DNA from: Flavobacteriaceae bacterium PS02338
Lineage (GTDB): Bacteria; Bacteroidota; Bacteroidia; Sphingobacteriales; Sphingobacteriaceae
Direction: 5' to 3'
Length of the DNA: 64,000 nucleotides
Assembly: GCA_029959615.1 (NCBI GenBank)
Contig: JASCOD010000003.1
Coordinates: forward strand, 310,001 to 374,000
Shown in pieces: positions 43,040 to 52,044 of this stretch. Position numbers and translations under genes: made by a program. Every line of letters begins with the position of its first letter. Positions within the stretch are counted from its first letter, which is position 1. The notes under the pieces are model-generated. The model was not told the origin of the DNA. It was given only the letters and a program-made list of their open reading frames with translations, and made no database searches.

Positions 43040-43849
43040 ATGAAAGTGGACACTAAAGGTATCGACCGTTTTTATGATAAAGCCTATGATTGGGTTATTG
43101 AAAAAGGACCTGAGGTTTTGTTGGGGCTGGTACTGTTGTTTGGTGGTCTTTGGCTTCTGAGGATTTTTGGAGGATGGTTGAATAGAAAGTTGCTCAAGAA
43201 GGACGTAAATCCGTCACTTACGCCGTTTTTACTTAGCCTAGTGATTATTGCACTTAGGGTGGTGTTGATATTAACGGTAATGCAGATCATCGGCATACAA
43301 TTGACCTTTTTGACAGTGCTTATCGGGGGTATTGGAGTGGCGGCTGGTTTGGCACTATCTGGTACGCTCCAAAATTTCGCTAGTGGGGTATTGATTTTAC
43401 TGCTTAAGCCTTTTGTAGTTGGTGATAATATTATTGCGCAGAACCAAGAGGGTACGGTTATATCGATACAAATCTTTTACACCATTGTGAAGACCTTTGA
43501 CAATAGAACTGTAATTATTCCTAATGGAAAATTATCTAACGAAGTGATTGTTAATATAAGTAGGGAGGGGAATAGGCGATTGGATATTGAGATGAAGTTT
43601 AGTTATGGCGTCAGCTACGATCAGATTGCTGCTGTTTTTGATAAAACGGTAGATGGCTTTAAAGCTGAGCTTAAAACGCCTGAACGTCGTATAGGGATTT
43701 CGGTTCTCGAAGAAAGTGGTTATAAGGTAATGATGAATGTTTGGGTTGATGCGCATGGATTCGTTGATAGCAAATTCCTATTTCAAGAGGAGCTAGTAAA
43801 AAATATGAAAGAAGATGGAATAAAGCTTCCGGGGACTGGTGATAAGTGA
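43040..43849 (+). CDS. MscS-family small-conductance mechanosensitive channel
   Basis: A 269-residue inner-membrane protein. Three transmembrane helices are visible: about 24-46 (VLLGLVLLFGGLWLLRIFGGWL), 62-85 (LLSLVIIALRVVLILTVMQIIGI) and the pore-lining helix about 92-120 (GGIGVAAGLALSGTLQNFASGVLILLL) with the Gly/Ala pattern of MscS TM3. The cytoplasmic beta domain follows (KPFVVGDNIIAQNQEGTVISIQIFYTIVKTFDNRTVIIPNGKL). The length is close to E. coli MscS (286). It releases solutes upon hypo-osmotic shock. It is the first host gene to the right of the element. Confidence 0.93.
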   Translation: MKVDTKGIDRFYDKAYDWVIEKGPEVLLGLVLLFGGLWLLRIFGGWLNRKLLKKDVNPSLTPFLLSLVIIALRVVLILTVMQIIGIQLTFLTVLIGGIGVAAGLALSGTLQNFASGVLILLLKPFVVGDNIIAQNQEGTVISIQIFYTIVKTFDNRTVIIPNGKLSNEVIVNISREGNRRLDIEMKFSYGVSYDQIAAVFDKTVDGFKAELKTPERRIGISVLEESGYKVMMNVWVDAHGFVDSKFLFQEELVKNMKEDGIKLPGTGDK

Positions 43850-43898
43850 TTTTGAAGTCCAATGGTTTTATTACTGGCTCTCTCTCTTTCCGTATAAT

Positions 43899-44783
43899 TT
43901 ATTTTCTGTGACTCTGGCGGTAGTTTACTGGGGATTTTCCAGTTTGTAATTTGAAGTATCTATTAAAGTTGGAAAGGTTGCTGAAACCCGAGTCATTGCA
44001 AATTGAAGTGACACTATCATTGCCTTCTCTAAGTAGTTTGCAGGCATTTTCTATCCTTATTTCAATCAGAAAATCAAAATAACTTCTGCCTGTACGCGAC
44101 CTAAAATAGTGGCAAAATGCATTGGGTACCATGTGAACAATGTTTGCGATATCTTTTAGTTTGATTTCTTTATAGAAGTTGTCCATCGTGTATAGGTAAA
44201 TCATCGTCAGTCTAGTCTCATCTATTTTTTTGAATGGCTTTTTGCTTTCTTCGTTCTGGGTGTTTGCTAGTTCATTGCTTTCTCCGATTTTGTTGAGTAA
44301 CTGTAGTAATATGGGTAGTTGGCTGTAATTGGGGCAGTTTTCTAATTGTGTAAGGTGGTCTATTATTTCAGATTTGATATTTTCGTGTACTGTCATTCCG
44401 TTTTTAGCTACTGCCATTAACTGTACCAGTATTTTATTTTCTGGTAGCAATAGAAAATCATTGCCTAATTTATTGGGGTCGAAATGTAAGGTAAGTAGCT
44501 GTAAAGGAATTGGTGTCTTACCATGCTTCATGGCATAGTCGTAATAACGGTTAGTCTCAAATTTGAACATATGTGGCGTGTTGGCGCCAATCAAGATCAT
44601 GGTGTCACTTGAAATTCTCCTAGAGGTATTGTCTATCGAAAAAGTGCCTTCCCCAGATTTAACATAGATCAACTCCATTTCTTGATGTGCATGAAAACTG
44701 TTGAGCGCATGGTAAACTTCAGCCTCAGCTAATGTAAAAGTAGAATTTTTAACTTTTAGCGTTTGCCCGAAGAAGTCTTTCAT
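43899..44783 (-). CDS. AraC-family transcriptional regulator with cupin sensor domain
   Basis: A 294-residue protein. Residues 15-115 form a cupin-like effector domain (VYHALNSFHAHQEMELIYVKSGEGTFSIDN...DTMILIGANTPHMF). Residues 185-290 are the AraC double helix-turn-helix domain (TRLTMIYLYTMDNFYKEIKLKDIANIVHMVPNAFCHYFRSRTGRSYFDFLIEIRIENACKLLREGNDSVTSICNDSGFSNLSNFNRYFKLQTGKSPVNYR). This layout is typical of sugar-responsive regulators in Bacteroidota. It is divergent from the PEP synthase gene with a 126-bp shared promoter region, so it might control that gene, but no operator was recognised. Confidence 0.92.
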   Translation of the reverse strand: MKDFFGQTLKVKNSTFTLAEAEVYHALNSFHAHQEMELIYVKSGEGTFSIDNTSRRISSDTMILIGANTPHMFKFETNRYYDYAMKHGKTPIPLQLLTLHFDPNKLGNDFLLLPENKILVQLMAVAKNGMTVHENIKSEIIDHLTQLENCPNYSQLPILLQLLNKIGESNELANTQNEESKKPFKKIDETRLTMIYLYTMDNFYKEIKLKDIANIVHMVPNAFCHYFRSRTGRSYFDFLIEIRIENACKLLREGNDSVTSICNDSGFSNLSNFNRYFKLQTGKSPVNYRQSHRK

Positions 44784-44909
44784 TTATATGATATAAATAT
44801 TAATTAGGTTAAAGTTATTATAAAATTATTAATATAGTATTAGTTTATCTTAATATTTAACAAGCTATGCAGATGTAAGCTATCTACCTTAGCATAAAAT
44901 TATTATGTT

Positions 44910-47354
44910 ATGAACGGAAACAGATTTACAATGGGACTAATAGAGGCTTCCATTGGCGACATCGATTTAGTAGGAGGTAAAAATGCATCCCTCGGAGAAA
45001 TGTTACAACAACTTGCACCATTAGGCGTAAAAATACCAGATGGTTTTATCCTTACCAGTTATTCCTATTTTCAGTTCATTAATGATAATCAACTTGACCA
45101 GAAGATTAGGGGAATTCTTGAAGGGGCTAATATAGATGACCTTAAGATACTAACCAGTTGTGGTGGTAAAATCAGAGAGTTGATTCAAAATGGTACCTTC
45201 TCACAAGCCATGGAACAGGAAATTCTAAATGCCTATGGAAAGCTAATTGGTACCGAAAATATGGATACAATGGGGGTTGCTGTACGCTCATCGGCAACTG
45301 CCGAAGATCTTCCAGATGCCTCTTTTGCCGGACAGCAAGATACCTACCTAAACATAAGAGGAGAAAGAAATCTGTTATCAGCCATTAAGAACTGTTTCGC
45401 ATCGTTGTTTACCGATCGGGCTATTAGCTATAGAGAAGCATTCAACTTTGGCCATTTCAATATAGGTCTTTCGGTATGTGTACAGCAAATGGTAAGGTCA
45501 GATGTAGGCGTTTCTGGAGTAGCATTTTCCATTGATACCGAGAGTGGCTTTAAAGATGCAGTAATTATCAACGGTTCTTATGGCTTAGGCGAACTAATTG
45601 TGCAGGGAACCATCAACCCGGATGAGTTTATCGTTCATAAGCCCTTGCTAAAAAAAGGATTTGCGCCCATTGTAGAAAAGAAATTGGGTAAAAAGCAGCA
45701 AAAGATGATCTATAGCGTACAAAGAGGAGAAACCGTAGAAGTGATCGATACTTCTAGTTTAGAATCGGCTACGTTTTGTCTAAATAATGAGCAAATCCTA
45801 TTGCTAGCCAACTGGGTGATGATCATCGAAGATTACTATACGAAGTTGAAAGGCAAATGGTGCCCAATGGATGTAGAGTGGGCAGTGGACGGGGTAAGTG
45901 GGCAACTATATATTGTGCAGGCCAGACCAGAAACGATCCATTCCCTAAAGAAAGCAGACTGTATTACCGAATATAAAATTAATGACGACAATAGAAATCA
46001 GAGTATAGTGCTTACAGGTATTGCCGTTGGCGATAAAATAGCCTCAGGTAGAGTGCATAATCTAAAAGGAGTTGGAAAGCAAAGCATCCATGAAATTAAT
46101 TTTTTACCTGGAGATATCATGGTTGCCGAAATGACCGATCCAGATTGGGAACCTATTATGAAAAAAGCTTCAGCCATTATCACCAATAAAGGCGGAAGAA
46201 CTTGCCATGCAGCTATTGTGGCTAGGGAGTTGGGCGTACCTGCTATTGTAGGTTGTGACAATGCAACTGAGATTTTGCATACTGGAGATGAAATTACTGT
46301 CTCATGTGCCGAAGGAGAAACGGGTATGGTGTACAATGGAAGAATCTCATTCACTAAAAAGGAGCATAACCTTTCAGCACTACCTCAAATTGATACCCCA
46401 GTGATGATGAATATTGGATCGCCTGATATTGCTTTCCATTATGCCAGTTATCCTGCAAAGGGTGTAGGGCTGGCAAGAGAAGAGTTTATCATAAATAATT
46501 ACATCAAGATTCATCCAATGGCACTTTTGAAACATCAAAGTTTAGAAGATGAGGAGTTAAGTAGCTATATCCATAAGCTCATTGCGGGTTATGAGAATGA
46601 AGAAACGTATTTTATCGAAAAGCTTTCTTACGGCATAGCCAAAATTGCAGCTGCGTATCATCCAAATAAGGTAATCGTGCGTTTTTCAGACTTTAAAACA
46701 AATGAGTATTACAATATGCCAGGTGGAAAGTATTTTGAGCCCGGAGAAGAAAATCCGATGATTGGATGGAGAGGTGCTTCAAGGTATTATTCAGCGGCTT
46801 ACAAAGAAGCCTTCGGGATGGAGTGTAAGGCAATAAAGAAGGTTCGTGAGACGATGGGGCTGGATAATGTAGTGGTCATGATTCCTTTCTGCCGTACAGT
46901 GAATGAGCTTCTCAAGGTATACGATGTGATGGAAGAATTTGGACTTAAACGCGGAGAGGATGGACTGGAAGTGTACTTGATGGCTGAGGTTCCATCGAAT
47001 GTAATATTGGCCGATCAATTTGCACAACATATTGATGGTTTCTCGATAGGTTCAAATGATCTTACTCAATTGGTATTAGGTCTCGACAGAGATTCATCAC
47101 TGGTTGCAGAGTTGTATAATGAACGTAACGAAGCTGTAAAAATGATGATTTCCAATTTGATTAAGTCGGCAAAAAAAGCAGGAGTAAAAGTAGGTATATG
47201 CGGACAGGGACCGTCTGACTATCCAGATTTTGCGCAGTTCTTAGTAGAAGAAGGGATAGATTCGATATCGGTTACACCAGATTCATTTATGAAAACGGTA
47301 AATGCGATAAAGGAGATAGAAAATAAATTAGCCGCCGTTACTGTGGAAATTTAA
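44910..47354 (+). CDS. ppsA: Phosphoenolpyruvate synthase
   Basis: An 814-residue enzyme that makes PEP, AMP and phosphate from pyruvate and ATP in gluconeogenesis. The N-terminal ATP-grasp domain spans about 1-350 (LVGGKNASLGEMLQQL, VRSSATAEDLPDASFAGQQDTYLNI, QARPETI). The swivelling phosphohistidine domain follows with GGRTCHAAIVARELGVPAIVG, phosphorylated His433. The PEP-binding TIM barrel is C-terminal, with EEFII, GWRGASRY, VMIPFCRTVNE, EVPSNVILADQFA and IGSNDLTQLVLGLDRDS. The length is typical (792 in E. coli). It fits growth on uronates or amino acids that yield pyruvate. An imperfect hairpin GCAAGCAC/GTGCTTG lies 24 bp after the stop. Confidence 0.96.
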   Translation: MNGNRFTMGLIEASIGDIDLVGGKNASLGEMLQQLAPLGVKIPDGFILTSYSYFQFINDNQLDQKIRGILEGANIDDLKILTSCGGKIRELIQNGTFSQAMEQEILNAYGKLIGTENMDTMGVAVRSSATAEDLPDASFAGQQDTYLNIRGERNLLSAIKNCFASLFTDRAISYREAFNFGHFNIGLSVCVQQMVRSDVGVSGVAFSIDTESGFKDAVIINGSYGLGELIVQGTINPDEFIVHKPLLKKGFAPIVEKKLGKKQQKMIYSVQRGETVEVIDTSSLESATFCLNNEQILLLANWVMIIEDYYTKLKGKWCPMDVEWAVDGVSGQLYIVQARPETIHSLKKADCITEYKINDDNRNQSIVLTGIAVGDKIASGRVHNLKGVGKQSIHEINFLPGDIMVAEMTDPDWEPIMKKASAIITNKGGRTCHAAIVARELGVPAIVGCDNATEILHTGDEITVSCAEGETGMVYNGRISFTKKEHNLSALPQIDTPVMMNIGSPDIAFHYASYPAKGVGLAREEFIINNYIKIHPMALLKHQSLEDEELSSYIHKLIAGYENEETYFIEKLSYGIAKIAAAYHPNKVIVRFSDFKTNEYYNMPGGKYFEPGEENPMIGWRGASRYYSAAYKEAFGMECKAIKKVRETMGLDNVVVMIPFCRTVNELLKVYDVMEEFGLKRGEDGLEVYLMAEVPSNVILADQFAQHIDGFSIGSNDLTQLVLGLDRDSSLVAELYNERNEAVKMMISNLIKSAKKAGVKVGICGQGPSDYPDFAQFLVEEGIDSISVTPDSFMKTVNAIKEIENKLAAVTVEI

Positions 47355-47510
47355 TTTAAGACTTTTTTATTTCTAAAGGCAAGCACTTTCTAGCAATAGA
47401 AGGTGCTTGTTGCATATGTAAGCGTTGTAAAATTTAATACGATAAACTTTCTTTTTTTTTATCAAGGATGATATTACGAGATAAATTACTTTTCTAAGAT
47501 AATTTAATAG

Positions 47511-47550
47511 AAGATATTTTTGTCTTTTATTAAAAAATGAATTTACTTTG
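47511..47550 (+). promoter_or_regulatory. Probable rrf2 promoter with NsrR-like half sites
   Basis: A TTTTTG box ending at 47522 and TTACTTTG at 47543-47550 are 20 bp apart, close to the Bacteroidota pattern, with the start codon 17 bp further on. AAGATATTTTTGTCTT (47511-47526) and a second AAGATA at 47496 resemble half sites of the NsrR operator (AAGATGYATTT) and overlap the -33 box. This suggests autoregulation. Confidence 0.45.
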
Positions 47551-47567
47551 CAGTATACAAAGAACAA

Positions 47568-47999
47568 ATGTTTTCAAAAACTTGTGAATATGCCATTAGG
47601 GCGATGATATACATTGCTCAGAAATCGAAAGATGGAAATAGGGTAGGTATTAAAGAAATAGCATCTGGTATCGATTCTCCCGAGCATTTTATAGCCAAGA
47701 TTTTGCAAGACTTGGGTAAGAAAGGACTGGTACAATCTGTAAAGGGTCCAAATGGAGGCTTTTACCATGATGATCAAACTCTGGGTTGTTCTTTGGCGAA
47801 GGTAGTAAAAGCAATAGATGGAGATAAACTATTTATAGGTTGTGGTTTGGGTTTGAAAGAATGCTCCGAAAGTCATCCTTGTCCAATTCATCATCAATTT
47901 AAGAAAGTGAGAAACGAAATGACGGCAATACTAGAAAACGCAAAGATGGGAGAACTCTCTGAAGGCTTAGAAAAAAGACTGGTATTCCTTAAGAAATAA
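47568..47999 (+). CDS. Rrf2-family transcriptional regulator, NsrR-like
   Basis: A 143-residue regulator. The N-terminal winged helix (residues 1-75) has FSKTCEYAIRAMIYIA and the recognition part GIKEIASGIDSPEHFIAKILQDLGKKGLVQSVKGPNGGF. Three Cys at 92, 99 and 105 (GCGLGLKECSESHPCPIHH) match the cluster-binding loop of IscR/NsrR-type proteins, so it probably binds an Fe-S cluster that reacts with nitric oxide or oxygen. It is followed 82 bp later by the RIC gene. In other bacteria NsrR controls NO-detoxifying genes including the RIC homologue YtfE. IscR-like control of cluster assembly is the alternative, but no isc or suf genes are here. Confidence 0.88.
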   Translation: MFSKTCEYAIRAMIYIAQKSKDGNRVGIKEIASGIDSPEHFIAKILQDLGKKGLVQSVKGPNGGFYHDDQTLGCSLAKVVKAIDGDKLFIGCGLGLKECSESHPCPIHHQFKKVRNEMTAILENAKMGELSEGLEKRLVFLKK

Positions 48000-48014
48000 T
48001 TTTTTGAAATAATA

Positions 48015-48038
48015 AAAGATAAAAAGGTATTAATATCT
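48015..48038. promoter_or_regulatory. Candidate Rrf2 operator ahead of the RIC gene
   Basis: AAAGATA (48015-48021) and TATCT (48034-48038) form an AGATA-N12-TATCT inverted repeat 44 bp before the RIC start. The half site resembles those before the rrf2 gene. This is suggestive only. Confidence 0.35.
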
Positions 48039-48081
48039 GTTTAACTATTGTGCCTTGGTTGACAATTAAATAGAACAAATC

Positions 48082-48813
48082 ATGAAAATTACAGAACAAA
48101 CCATCGTAGGCGAATTGGTAGCTAAAGATTACCGAGCTGCGTCCGTTTTTAAAAAACAAGGAATAGACTTTTGCTGCGCCGGAAATAGAACGATTGCAGA
48201 AGCTTGCGAAAAAAAGGACATCAATCCAGTGGTTGTTATCGAAACATTGGAAGAGGTGACTAAGCAAACCAATCAGACGACGACAGATTACCAAACGTGG
48301 CCCATAGATTTATTGGCAGACTACATTGAAAAGAAACATCATAGATATGTGCAAGAGAAGATCATAGAGATTGTGCCGTTTTTAAATAAGGTTGCGAAGG
48401 TACATGGCGAAAGACACCCAGAGTTGTTGGAGGTGTTGCAATTGTTTAGAGGTTGTGCAGAAGAACTGACATCGCATATGCAGAAGGAGGAGCAAATCTT
48501 ATTTCCATTTGTGAGGAAAATGGCAGTTGGAGAAGCTGTGCAAGCTCCATTCGGTACGGTTCAAAATCCAATTAATATGATGATGCACGAGCATACCAAT
48601 GAAGGCGAACGCTTTAGAAGAATTGCCGAATTGACTAAAAATTACACTCCACCAGAGGATGCTTGTAATACTTACCGTGTAACTTTTGCCCTTTTGAAAG
48701 AGTTTGAGGAAGATTTGCACTTACACATCCATTTGGAGAATAACATTATGTTCCCTAAAGCAATTGCAATGGAAGTGAAAAGTAGTGGAAGAAATCACAT
48801 AGCAATGGTTTAA
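48082..48813 (+). CDS. RIC-family di-iron iron-sulfur cluster repair protein (ScdA/YtfE)
   Basis: A 243-residue cytoplasmic protein. Residues 1-55 are the DUF542 domain with IDFCCAGNRTIAEAC (Cys31, Cys32). Residues about 80-240 are the hemerythrin-like domain with iron ligands in YIEKKHHRYVQE, VHGERHPEL, MQKEEQILFPF, MMHEHTNEG and LHLHIHLENNIMFPKA. RIC proteins repair Fe-S clusters harmed by nitric oxide or peroxide. The position behind an NsrR-like regulator and ahead of azurin and the nos genes supports a nitrosative-stress role. The length is a little above E. coli YtfE (220). Confidence 0.93.
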   Translation: MKITEQTIVGELVAKDYRAASVFKKQGIDFCCAGNRTIAEACEKKDINPVVVIETLEEVTKQTNQTTTDYQTWPIDLLADYIEKKHHRYVQEKIIEIVPFLNKVAKVHGERHPELLEVLQLFRGCAEELTSHMQKEEQILFPFVRKMAVGEAVQAPFGTVQNPINMMMHEHTNEGERFRRIAELTKNYTPPEDACNTYRVTFALLKEFEEDLHLHIHLENNIMFPKAIAMEVKSSGRNHIAMV

Positions 48814-48863
48814 ATATTAAAAGGAAATTAACAATAAATGAAGGCTGGTTGTTATGAGGCTCT

Positions 48864-48922
48864 TGTCAGGCTGAGCTTGTCGAAGCCTCGCATAGAAACA
48901 TTTCGACAAGCTCAATGTGACA
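48864..48922. repeat. Full dispersed palindrome (GAGCTTGTCGAA type)
   Basis: TGTCAGGCTGAGCTTGTCGA faces TCGACAAGCTCAATGTGACA with a loop of about 18 bases, with few mismatches. The core GAGCTTGTCGAAG occurs alone at 7265-7290. It fills most of the RIC-azurin gap and has no T-run. Confidence 0.75.
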
Positions 48923-49002
48923 CTATGGGAGCTAAATTATGACCCTCATTAACTGGGCTTAAGAGCTCATTAAATATTTGAAAACTAATCACAAATAACA
49001 AA

Positions 49003-49521
49003 ATGAAAAAAGTAATCTATTTATTAGCCTGTGCAGCTATCACAATAGCTAGTTGTACCAACAGTGAAAAGCAAACGGAGGAAACAGCAACGACAACAGC
49101 TCCAGTAGAAGAAACTACCTCTGCAGCACCAGAAGCCAATGCAAATGAAGTGGTAATTACACTTAATGCTGGCGATGACATGAAGTTTGATCTGTCGGAA
49201 ATTAAAGTAAAAGAAGGACAAACAGTAAAACTGACTTTAACCCACACTGGTAAAATGGCAAAAACAGCAATGGGACATAACTTTGTGTTATTAGCTCAAG
49301 GCATTTCTTTGGCGGATTTTGCAAGTAAAGCAATGGCTGCTCAAAGTACAGAGTATATTCCAGCAGGTGCTGAGAAAGATATAGTAGCACATACCAAGTT
49401 GGTAGGCGGTGGCGAAAGTGATACCATTGAATTTACTGCCCCAGCTAAGGGGACTTATGAGTTCTTATGCTCTTTCCCTGGGCACTCTGCCTTGATGAAA
49501 GGTAATTTTATAGTAGAGTAA
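49003..49521 (+). CDS. Azurin, lipoprotein type
   Basis: A 172-residue type 1 copper protein. The signal peptide ends at a lipobox (CAAITIASC, Cys17), followed by a Thr/Ala/Glu-rich linker (residues 20-45). The azurin fold spans about 47-172. Copper ligands are in KTAMGHNFVL (His), and FLCSFPGHSALMKG (Cys, His, Met). The TEYIPAGAEKDIVAHTKLVGGGESDTIEF part is typical. Azurin carries electrons to periplasmic reductases such as nitrite or nitrous oxide reductase. Lipid anchoring is common for azurins of Bacteroidota. It lies between the RIC gene and the Crp/Fnr gene, with a palindromic repeat on each side. Confidence 0.95.
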   Translation: MKKVIYLLACAAITIASCTNSEKQTEETATTTAPVEETTSAAPEANANEVVITLNAGDDMKFDLSEIKVKEGQTVKLTLTHTGKMAKTAMGHNFVLLAQGISLADFASKAMAAQSTEYIPAGAEKDIVAHTKLVGGGESDTIEFTAPAKGTYEFLCSFPGHSALMKGNFIVE

Positions 49522-49531
49522 AAAACTAGCC

Positions 49532-49603
49532 GTCATTCTGAGCGTAGCGAAGAATCTATGATACACGGCTAACTTAAATAGATTCCTCGCGCCTCAGAAT
49601 GAC
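49532..49603. repeat. Dispersed palindrome (GTCATTCTGAG type)
   Basis: GTCATTCTGAGCGTAGCGAA and GAATCTA face TAGATTCCTCGCGCCTCAGAATGAC. The arms of about 25 bases have small mismatches and a 20-base loop. It lies behind azurin and can form a long hairpin; no T-run follows. It is a relative of the elements at 57759 and 8303. Confidence 0.75.
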
Positions 49604-49643
49604 AAAAGTTAATGATTATGGATATTTCAATACTCAGTAACCT

Positions 49644-50237
49644 ATGCACATTGATTACGACGTTTTAATTACTTACGGCGGCGTGGCAAGAAAATTTGCC
49701 AAAGGCGATTTCATTTTTTACGAAGATACCATGCCGTACTATTATTATCAGCTGGTTTCTGGAGATGTACGTATGTTCTCTACCAACGCCGAAGGGAAAG
49801 AGTTGATACAGGGAGTTTTTAAAGCTGGACAGAGTTTTGGCGAACCTCCACTGTTGTTGGGCAAAGTTTATCCTAGTACTGCTCAGGCAAATACAGACGG
49901 TGTGTTGGTGAAGATAAGGAAGGAGCATTTCTTGAGCATCGTTCATGATTATCCAGAGTATTCGGAGCGGATGATGTACACCTTTGCCGAACGTATTTAC
50001 AATAAAGCAGCGGCGGTGCAGGTTTGGGTACAGCAAACACCAGAGGAGAAAATAGCACAGTTTTTAAATAATAATAAGGCTAATTTCAGCGATTGTCCGC
50101 AAGAACCGCTGCCTTACACCAGACAACAAATAGCTGATTTTACAGGCTTGAGGGTAGAAACGGTCATTAGAACTTTGACAAGAATGAGCAAGGATGGAAA
50201 AGTCAAAATTATCAATCATAAACTCTATTACCATTGA
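49644..50237 (+). CDS. Crp/Fnr-family transcriptional regulator
   Basis: A 197-residue regulator. Residues 10-115 are the cyclic-nucleotide-binding-like domain (FAKGDFIFYEDTMPYYYYQLVSGDVRMFSTNAEGKELIQGVFKAGQSFGEPPLLLG). Residues 125-197 are the helix-turn-helix (PYTRQQIADFTGLRVETVIRTLTRMSKDGKVKI). The N-terminal Cys cluster of oxygen-sensing Fnr is absent, and the only Cys is in the linker (SDCPQ). It is thus closer to NnrR/Dnr-like or haem-sensing branches. Its stop overlaps the next start as TGATG, which ties it to the oxidase-like protein. The palindrome TTATGATT-GT-AATCATAA ahead of the cytochrome c/nosZ operon is a possible target. Confidence 0.9.
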   Translation: MHIDYDVLITYGGVARKFAKGDFIFYEDTMPYYYYQLVSGDVRMFSTNAEGKELIQGVFKAGQSFGEPPLLLGKVYPSTAQANTDGVLVKIRKEHFLSIVHDYPEYSERMMYTFAERIYNKAAAVQVWVQQTPEEKIAQFLNNNKANFSDCPQEPLPYTRQQIADFTGLRVETVIRTLTRMSKDGKVKIINHKLYYH

Positions 50238-51451
50238 TGGATAGTGGCGTTAAAAAGTGGTTGGGTTTGGGGATATTGAATTTAGCAATTGTTGCGCTTT
50301 ACGGCGTAATGATGCGCTATAAAATTGCATTCGATTTTCCATTTTTTGACCAAAAGAATTTACTGCACGCTCATTCTCACTTTGCTTTTAGTGGTTGGAT
50401 CAGTCAGGTTTTGTACGCTGGACTGATGTGGATTATCTTTCCATATTTAAACCAACTTAAGCAAAAGAAGTATCATTACTTGATGGCATTAAACTTAATT
50501 GCCTCTTTTGGGATGTTAATTGCGTTTACGATACAGGGCTACAAAGCGATACCCATTTCATTTTCTACGCTTTCTATTTTCATTGCTTTAGCTTTTGCCA
50601 TCGTTTTTATTAAAGATTTGAAGTGTCTGCCAAAATCACATCCTGCGAAACGATGGGCTACAATGGGTTTGCTTTTAAATGTCGTATCTGCGGCGGGACC
50701 ATTGTTTCTAGCTTACATGATGGCTACTAAAAGCATTGATCATCATTATTACTTAGGTTCCATTTACTATTATCTGCACTTTCAATACAGCGGTTGGTTT
50801 TTCTTTGGTAGTATGGCTATCCTGTCGAATTATTTGCCGGTAGATTTTCTAGTCTTAAAGAAGTCTTTTAATGTATTTGCTTTTACTGTAATCCCTACAT
50901 TTTTTCTGTCTATTCTTTGGGTTAAACTCCCAAATTGGCTGTATGTGATTACCGTATTGGCTACATTTTTACAGCTGTTTACCTGGTTAATTTTGTTAAC
51001 GCAGTTATTCAAGTATTTAAAACCAGTTGCTAAAACTGCTTACTGGATTAAGTGGTTTTTCTCCGTTGCAGCGTTGGCACTTACGTTAAAATTTATTCTG
51101 CAATTGGTATCTGTAGTGCCTTCTTTAAGCCAGTTGATTTTCGGTTTCCGACCCATCGTAATTGCCTATTTGCATTTGGTGTTGTTGGGCGTTTATTCGC
51201 TTTTTCTTCTAGGATTTTTGTTTAGAGAGAACGTAATTATCGCCAATAACTTTACTAAAGTATTTGCTTTTATTTTTCTGTTTGGCGTATTGTTGAATGA
51301 GTTGTTTTTGGGTGTGCAGGGTGTAGCATCTTTTGTCTACGTCGCTATTCCTATGATTAATGAGTTGCTTTTAGGCGCTGCACTTATCTTGTTAATAGGT
51401 TCTGCTGGGATGTTTCTAGCAAAGTTTGTTCAGCGAAAATCTCTGAATTAA
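50237..51451 (+). CDS. Haem-copper oxidase subunit I-like membrane protein
   Basis: A 404-residue protein with about 12 hydrophobic helices; the ATG at 50237 overlaps the regulator stop (a TTG at 50234 is less likely). Helix 2 starts with NLLHAHSHFAFSGWISQVLY, resembling the haem-ligand helix of NorB/CcoN proteins. YYYLHFQYSGWFFFGSMAIL and YLHLVLLGVYSLFLLGF have further His in positions suited to copper or haem. The His-His pair expected in helix 7 was not found, so it may be a degenerate oxidase or a haem-only protein. It is shorter than NorB (about 450-760). Proteins of this kind lie near azurin and nos genes in Bacteroidota. Nitric oxide reduction, NO or redox sensing, and haem or copper handling are all possible. 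Confidence 0.65.
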   Translation: MDSGVKKWLGLGILNLAIVALYGVMMRYKIAFDFPFFDQKNLLHAHSHFAFSGWISQVLYAGLMWIIFPYLNQLKQKKYHYLMALNLIASFGMLIAFTIQGYKAIPISFSTLSIFIALAFAIVFIKDLKCLPKSHPAKRWATMGLLLNVVSAAGPLFLAYMMATKSIDHHYYLGSIYYYLHFQYSGWFFFGSMAILSNYLPVDFLVLKKSFNVFAFTVIPTFFLSILWVKLPNWLYVITVLATFLQLFTWLILLTQLFKYLKPVAKTAYWIKWFFSVAALALTLKFILQLVSVVPSLSQLIFGFRPIVIAYLHLVLLGVYSLFLLGFLFRENVIIANNFTKVFAFIFLFGVLLNELFLGVQGVASFVYVAIPMINELLLGAALILLIGSAGMFLAKFVQRKSLN

Positions 51452-51897
51452 ATTCCTCCGTACCTTACAAAAGAACCAAATATCAGCATTGCTATACCAA
51501 TTAAGGTTACCGCAATAATGTGTGCTGCCATTTCAACTAGTTTTTTCGGGTTACTTTTGAGTTTTGGGATTACCCTAATTTGTGCGCTAATGGCTAATAG
51601 CAAGGTGCTAAAGAGCAAGACTAATTTAGTTGAGGTTACTTTTTCTATCGGATTGGTGAAGGAGAACCAATGGTCTAATGTAATTCCGAACTGGAGTGTC
51701 ATCCAAATTCCGGTAATTACCAAAAGCAATAGGGCGCTCATTCCTAAAGGTTCGTAGTTTTTTTCGAGGGCTAAGAGTTTGGTACAGTCTTTCGTTTTTA
51801 AGGTTTGAGGTAAAATACGGATAGCGATGTATAAATGTCCGCCGACCCAAACTGTAGCTGCCATTAGGTGGATGATGAGGAGTAGGTGGTGGTTCAT
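51448..51897 (-). CDS. CopD-family membrane protein
   Basis: A 149-residue protein with four transmembrane helices (about 5-25, 52-70, 88-108, 122-143). LLLIIHLMAATVWVGGHLYIAIRILP at the N-terminus and conserved His residues are typical of CopD-like copper or haem-associated proteins. It converges on the haem-copper oxidase-like gene and their stop codons overlap by 4 bp. CopD proteins help in copper homeostasis, which fits the copper-dependent enzymes in this island. The function of short CopD proteins in this phylum is not established. Confidence 0.8.
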   Translation of the reverse strand: MNHHLLLIIHLMAATVWVGGHLYIAIRILPQTLKTKDCTKLLALEKNYEPLGMSALLLLVITGIWMTLQFGITLDHWFSFTNPIEKVTSTKLVLLFSTLLLAISAQIRVIPKLKSNPKKLVEMAAHIIAVTLIGIAMLIFGSFVRYGGI

Positions 51898-52044
51898 AAA
51901 TTGATCAGGATTTAAGGGTTTTCTGGATTTGGAGGATTATATTCTGTCGTTTGGAGTTGGTGTCTTCATATTTTAAATATTTGATAAAATTTATTGCGGC
52001 GTTATATCTTCGGACTTTCCAACTTCTACTTCCCGACTTCCAAA

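Noticed and set aside
47379..47411. Hairpin GCAAGCAC/GTGCTTG behind ppsA as a terminator
   Set aside because: The stem is real but lacks a T-run on the coding strand, so it was not listed as a terminator.
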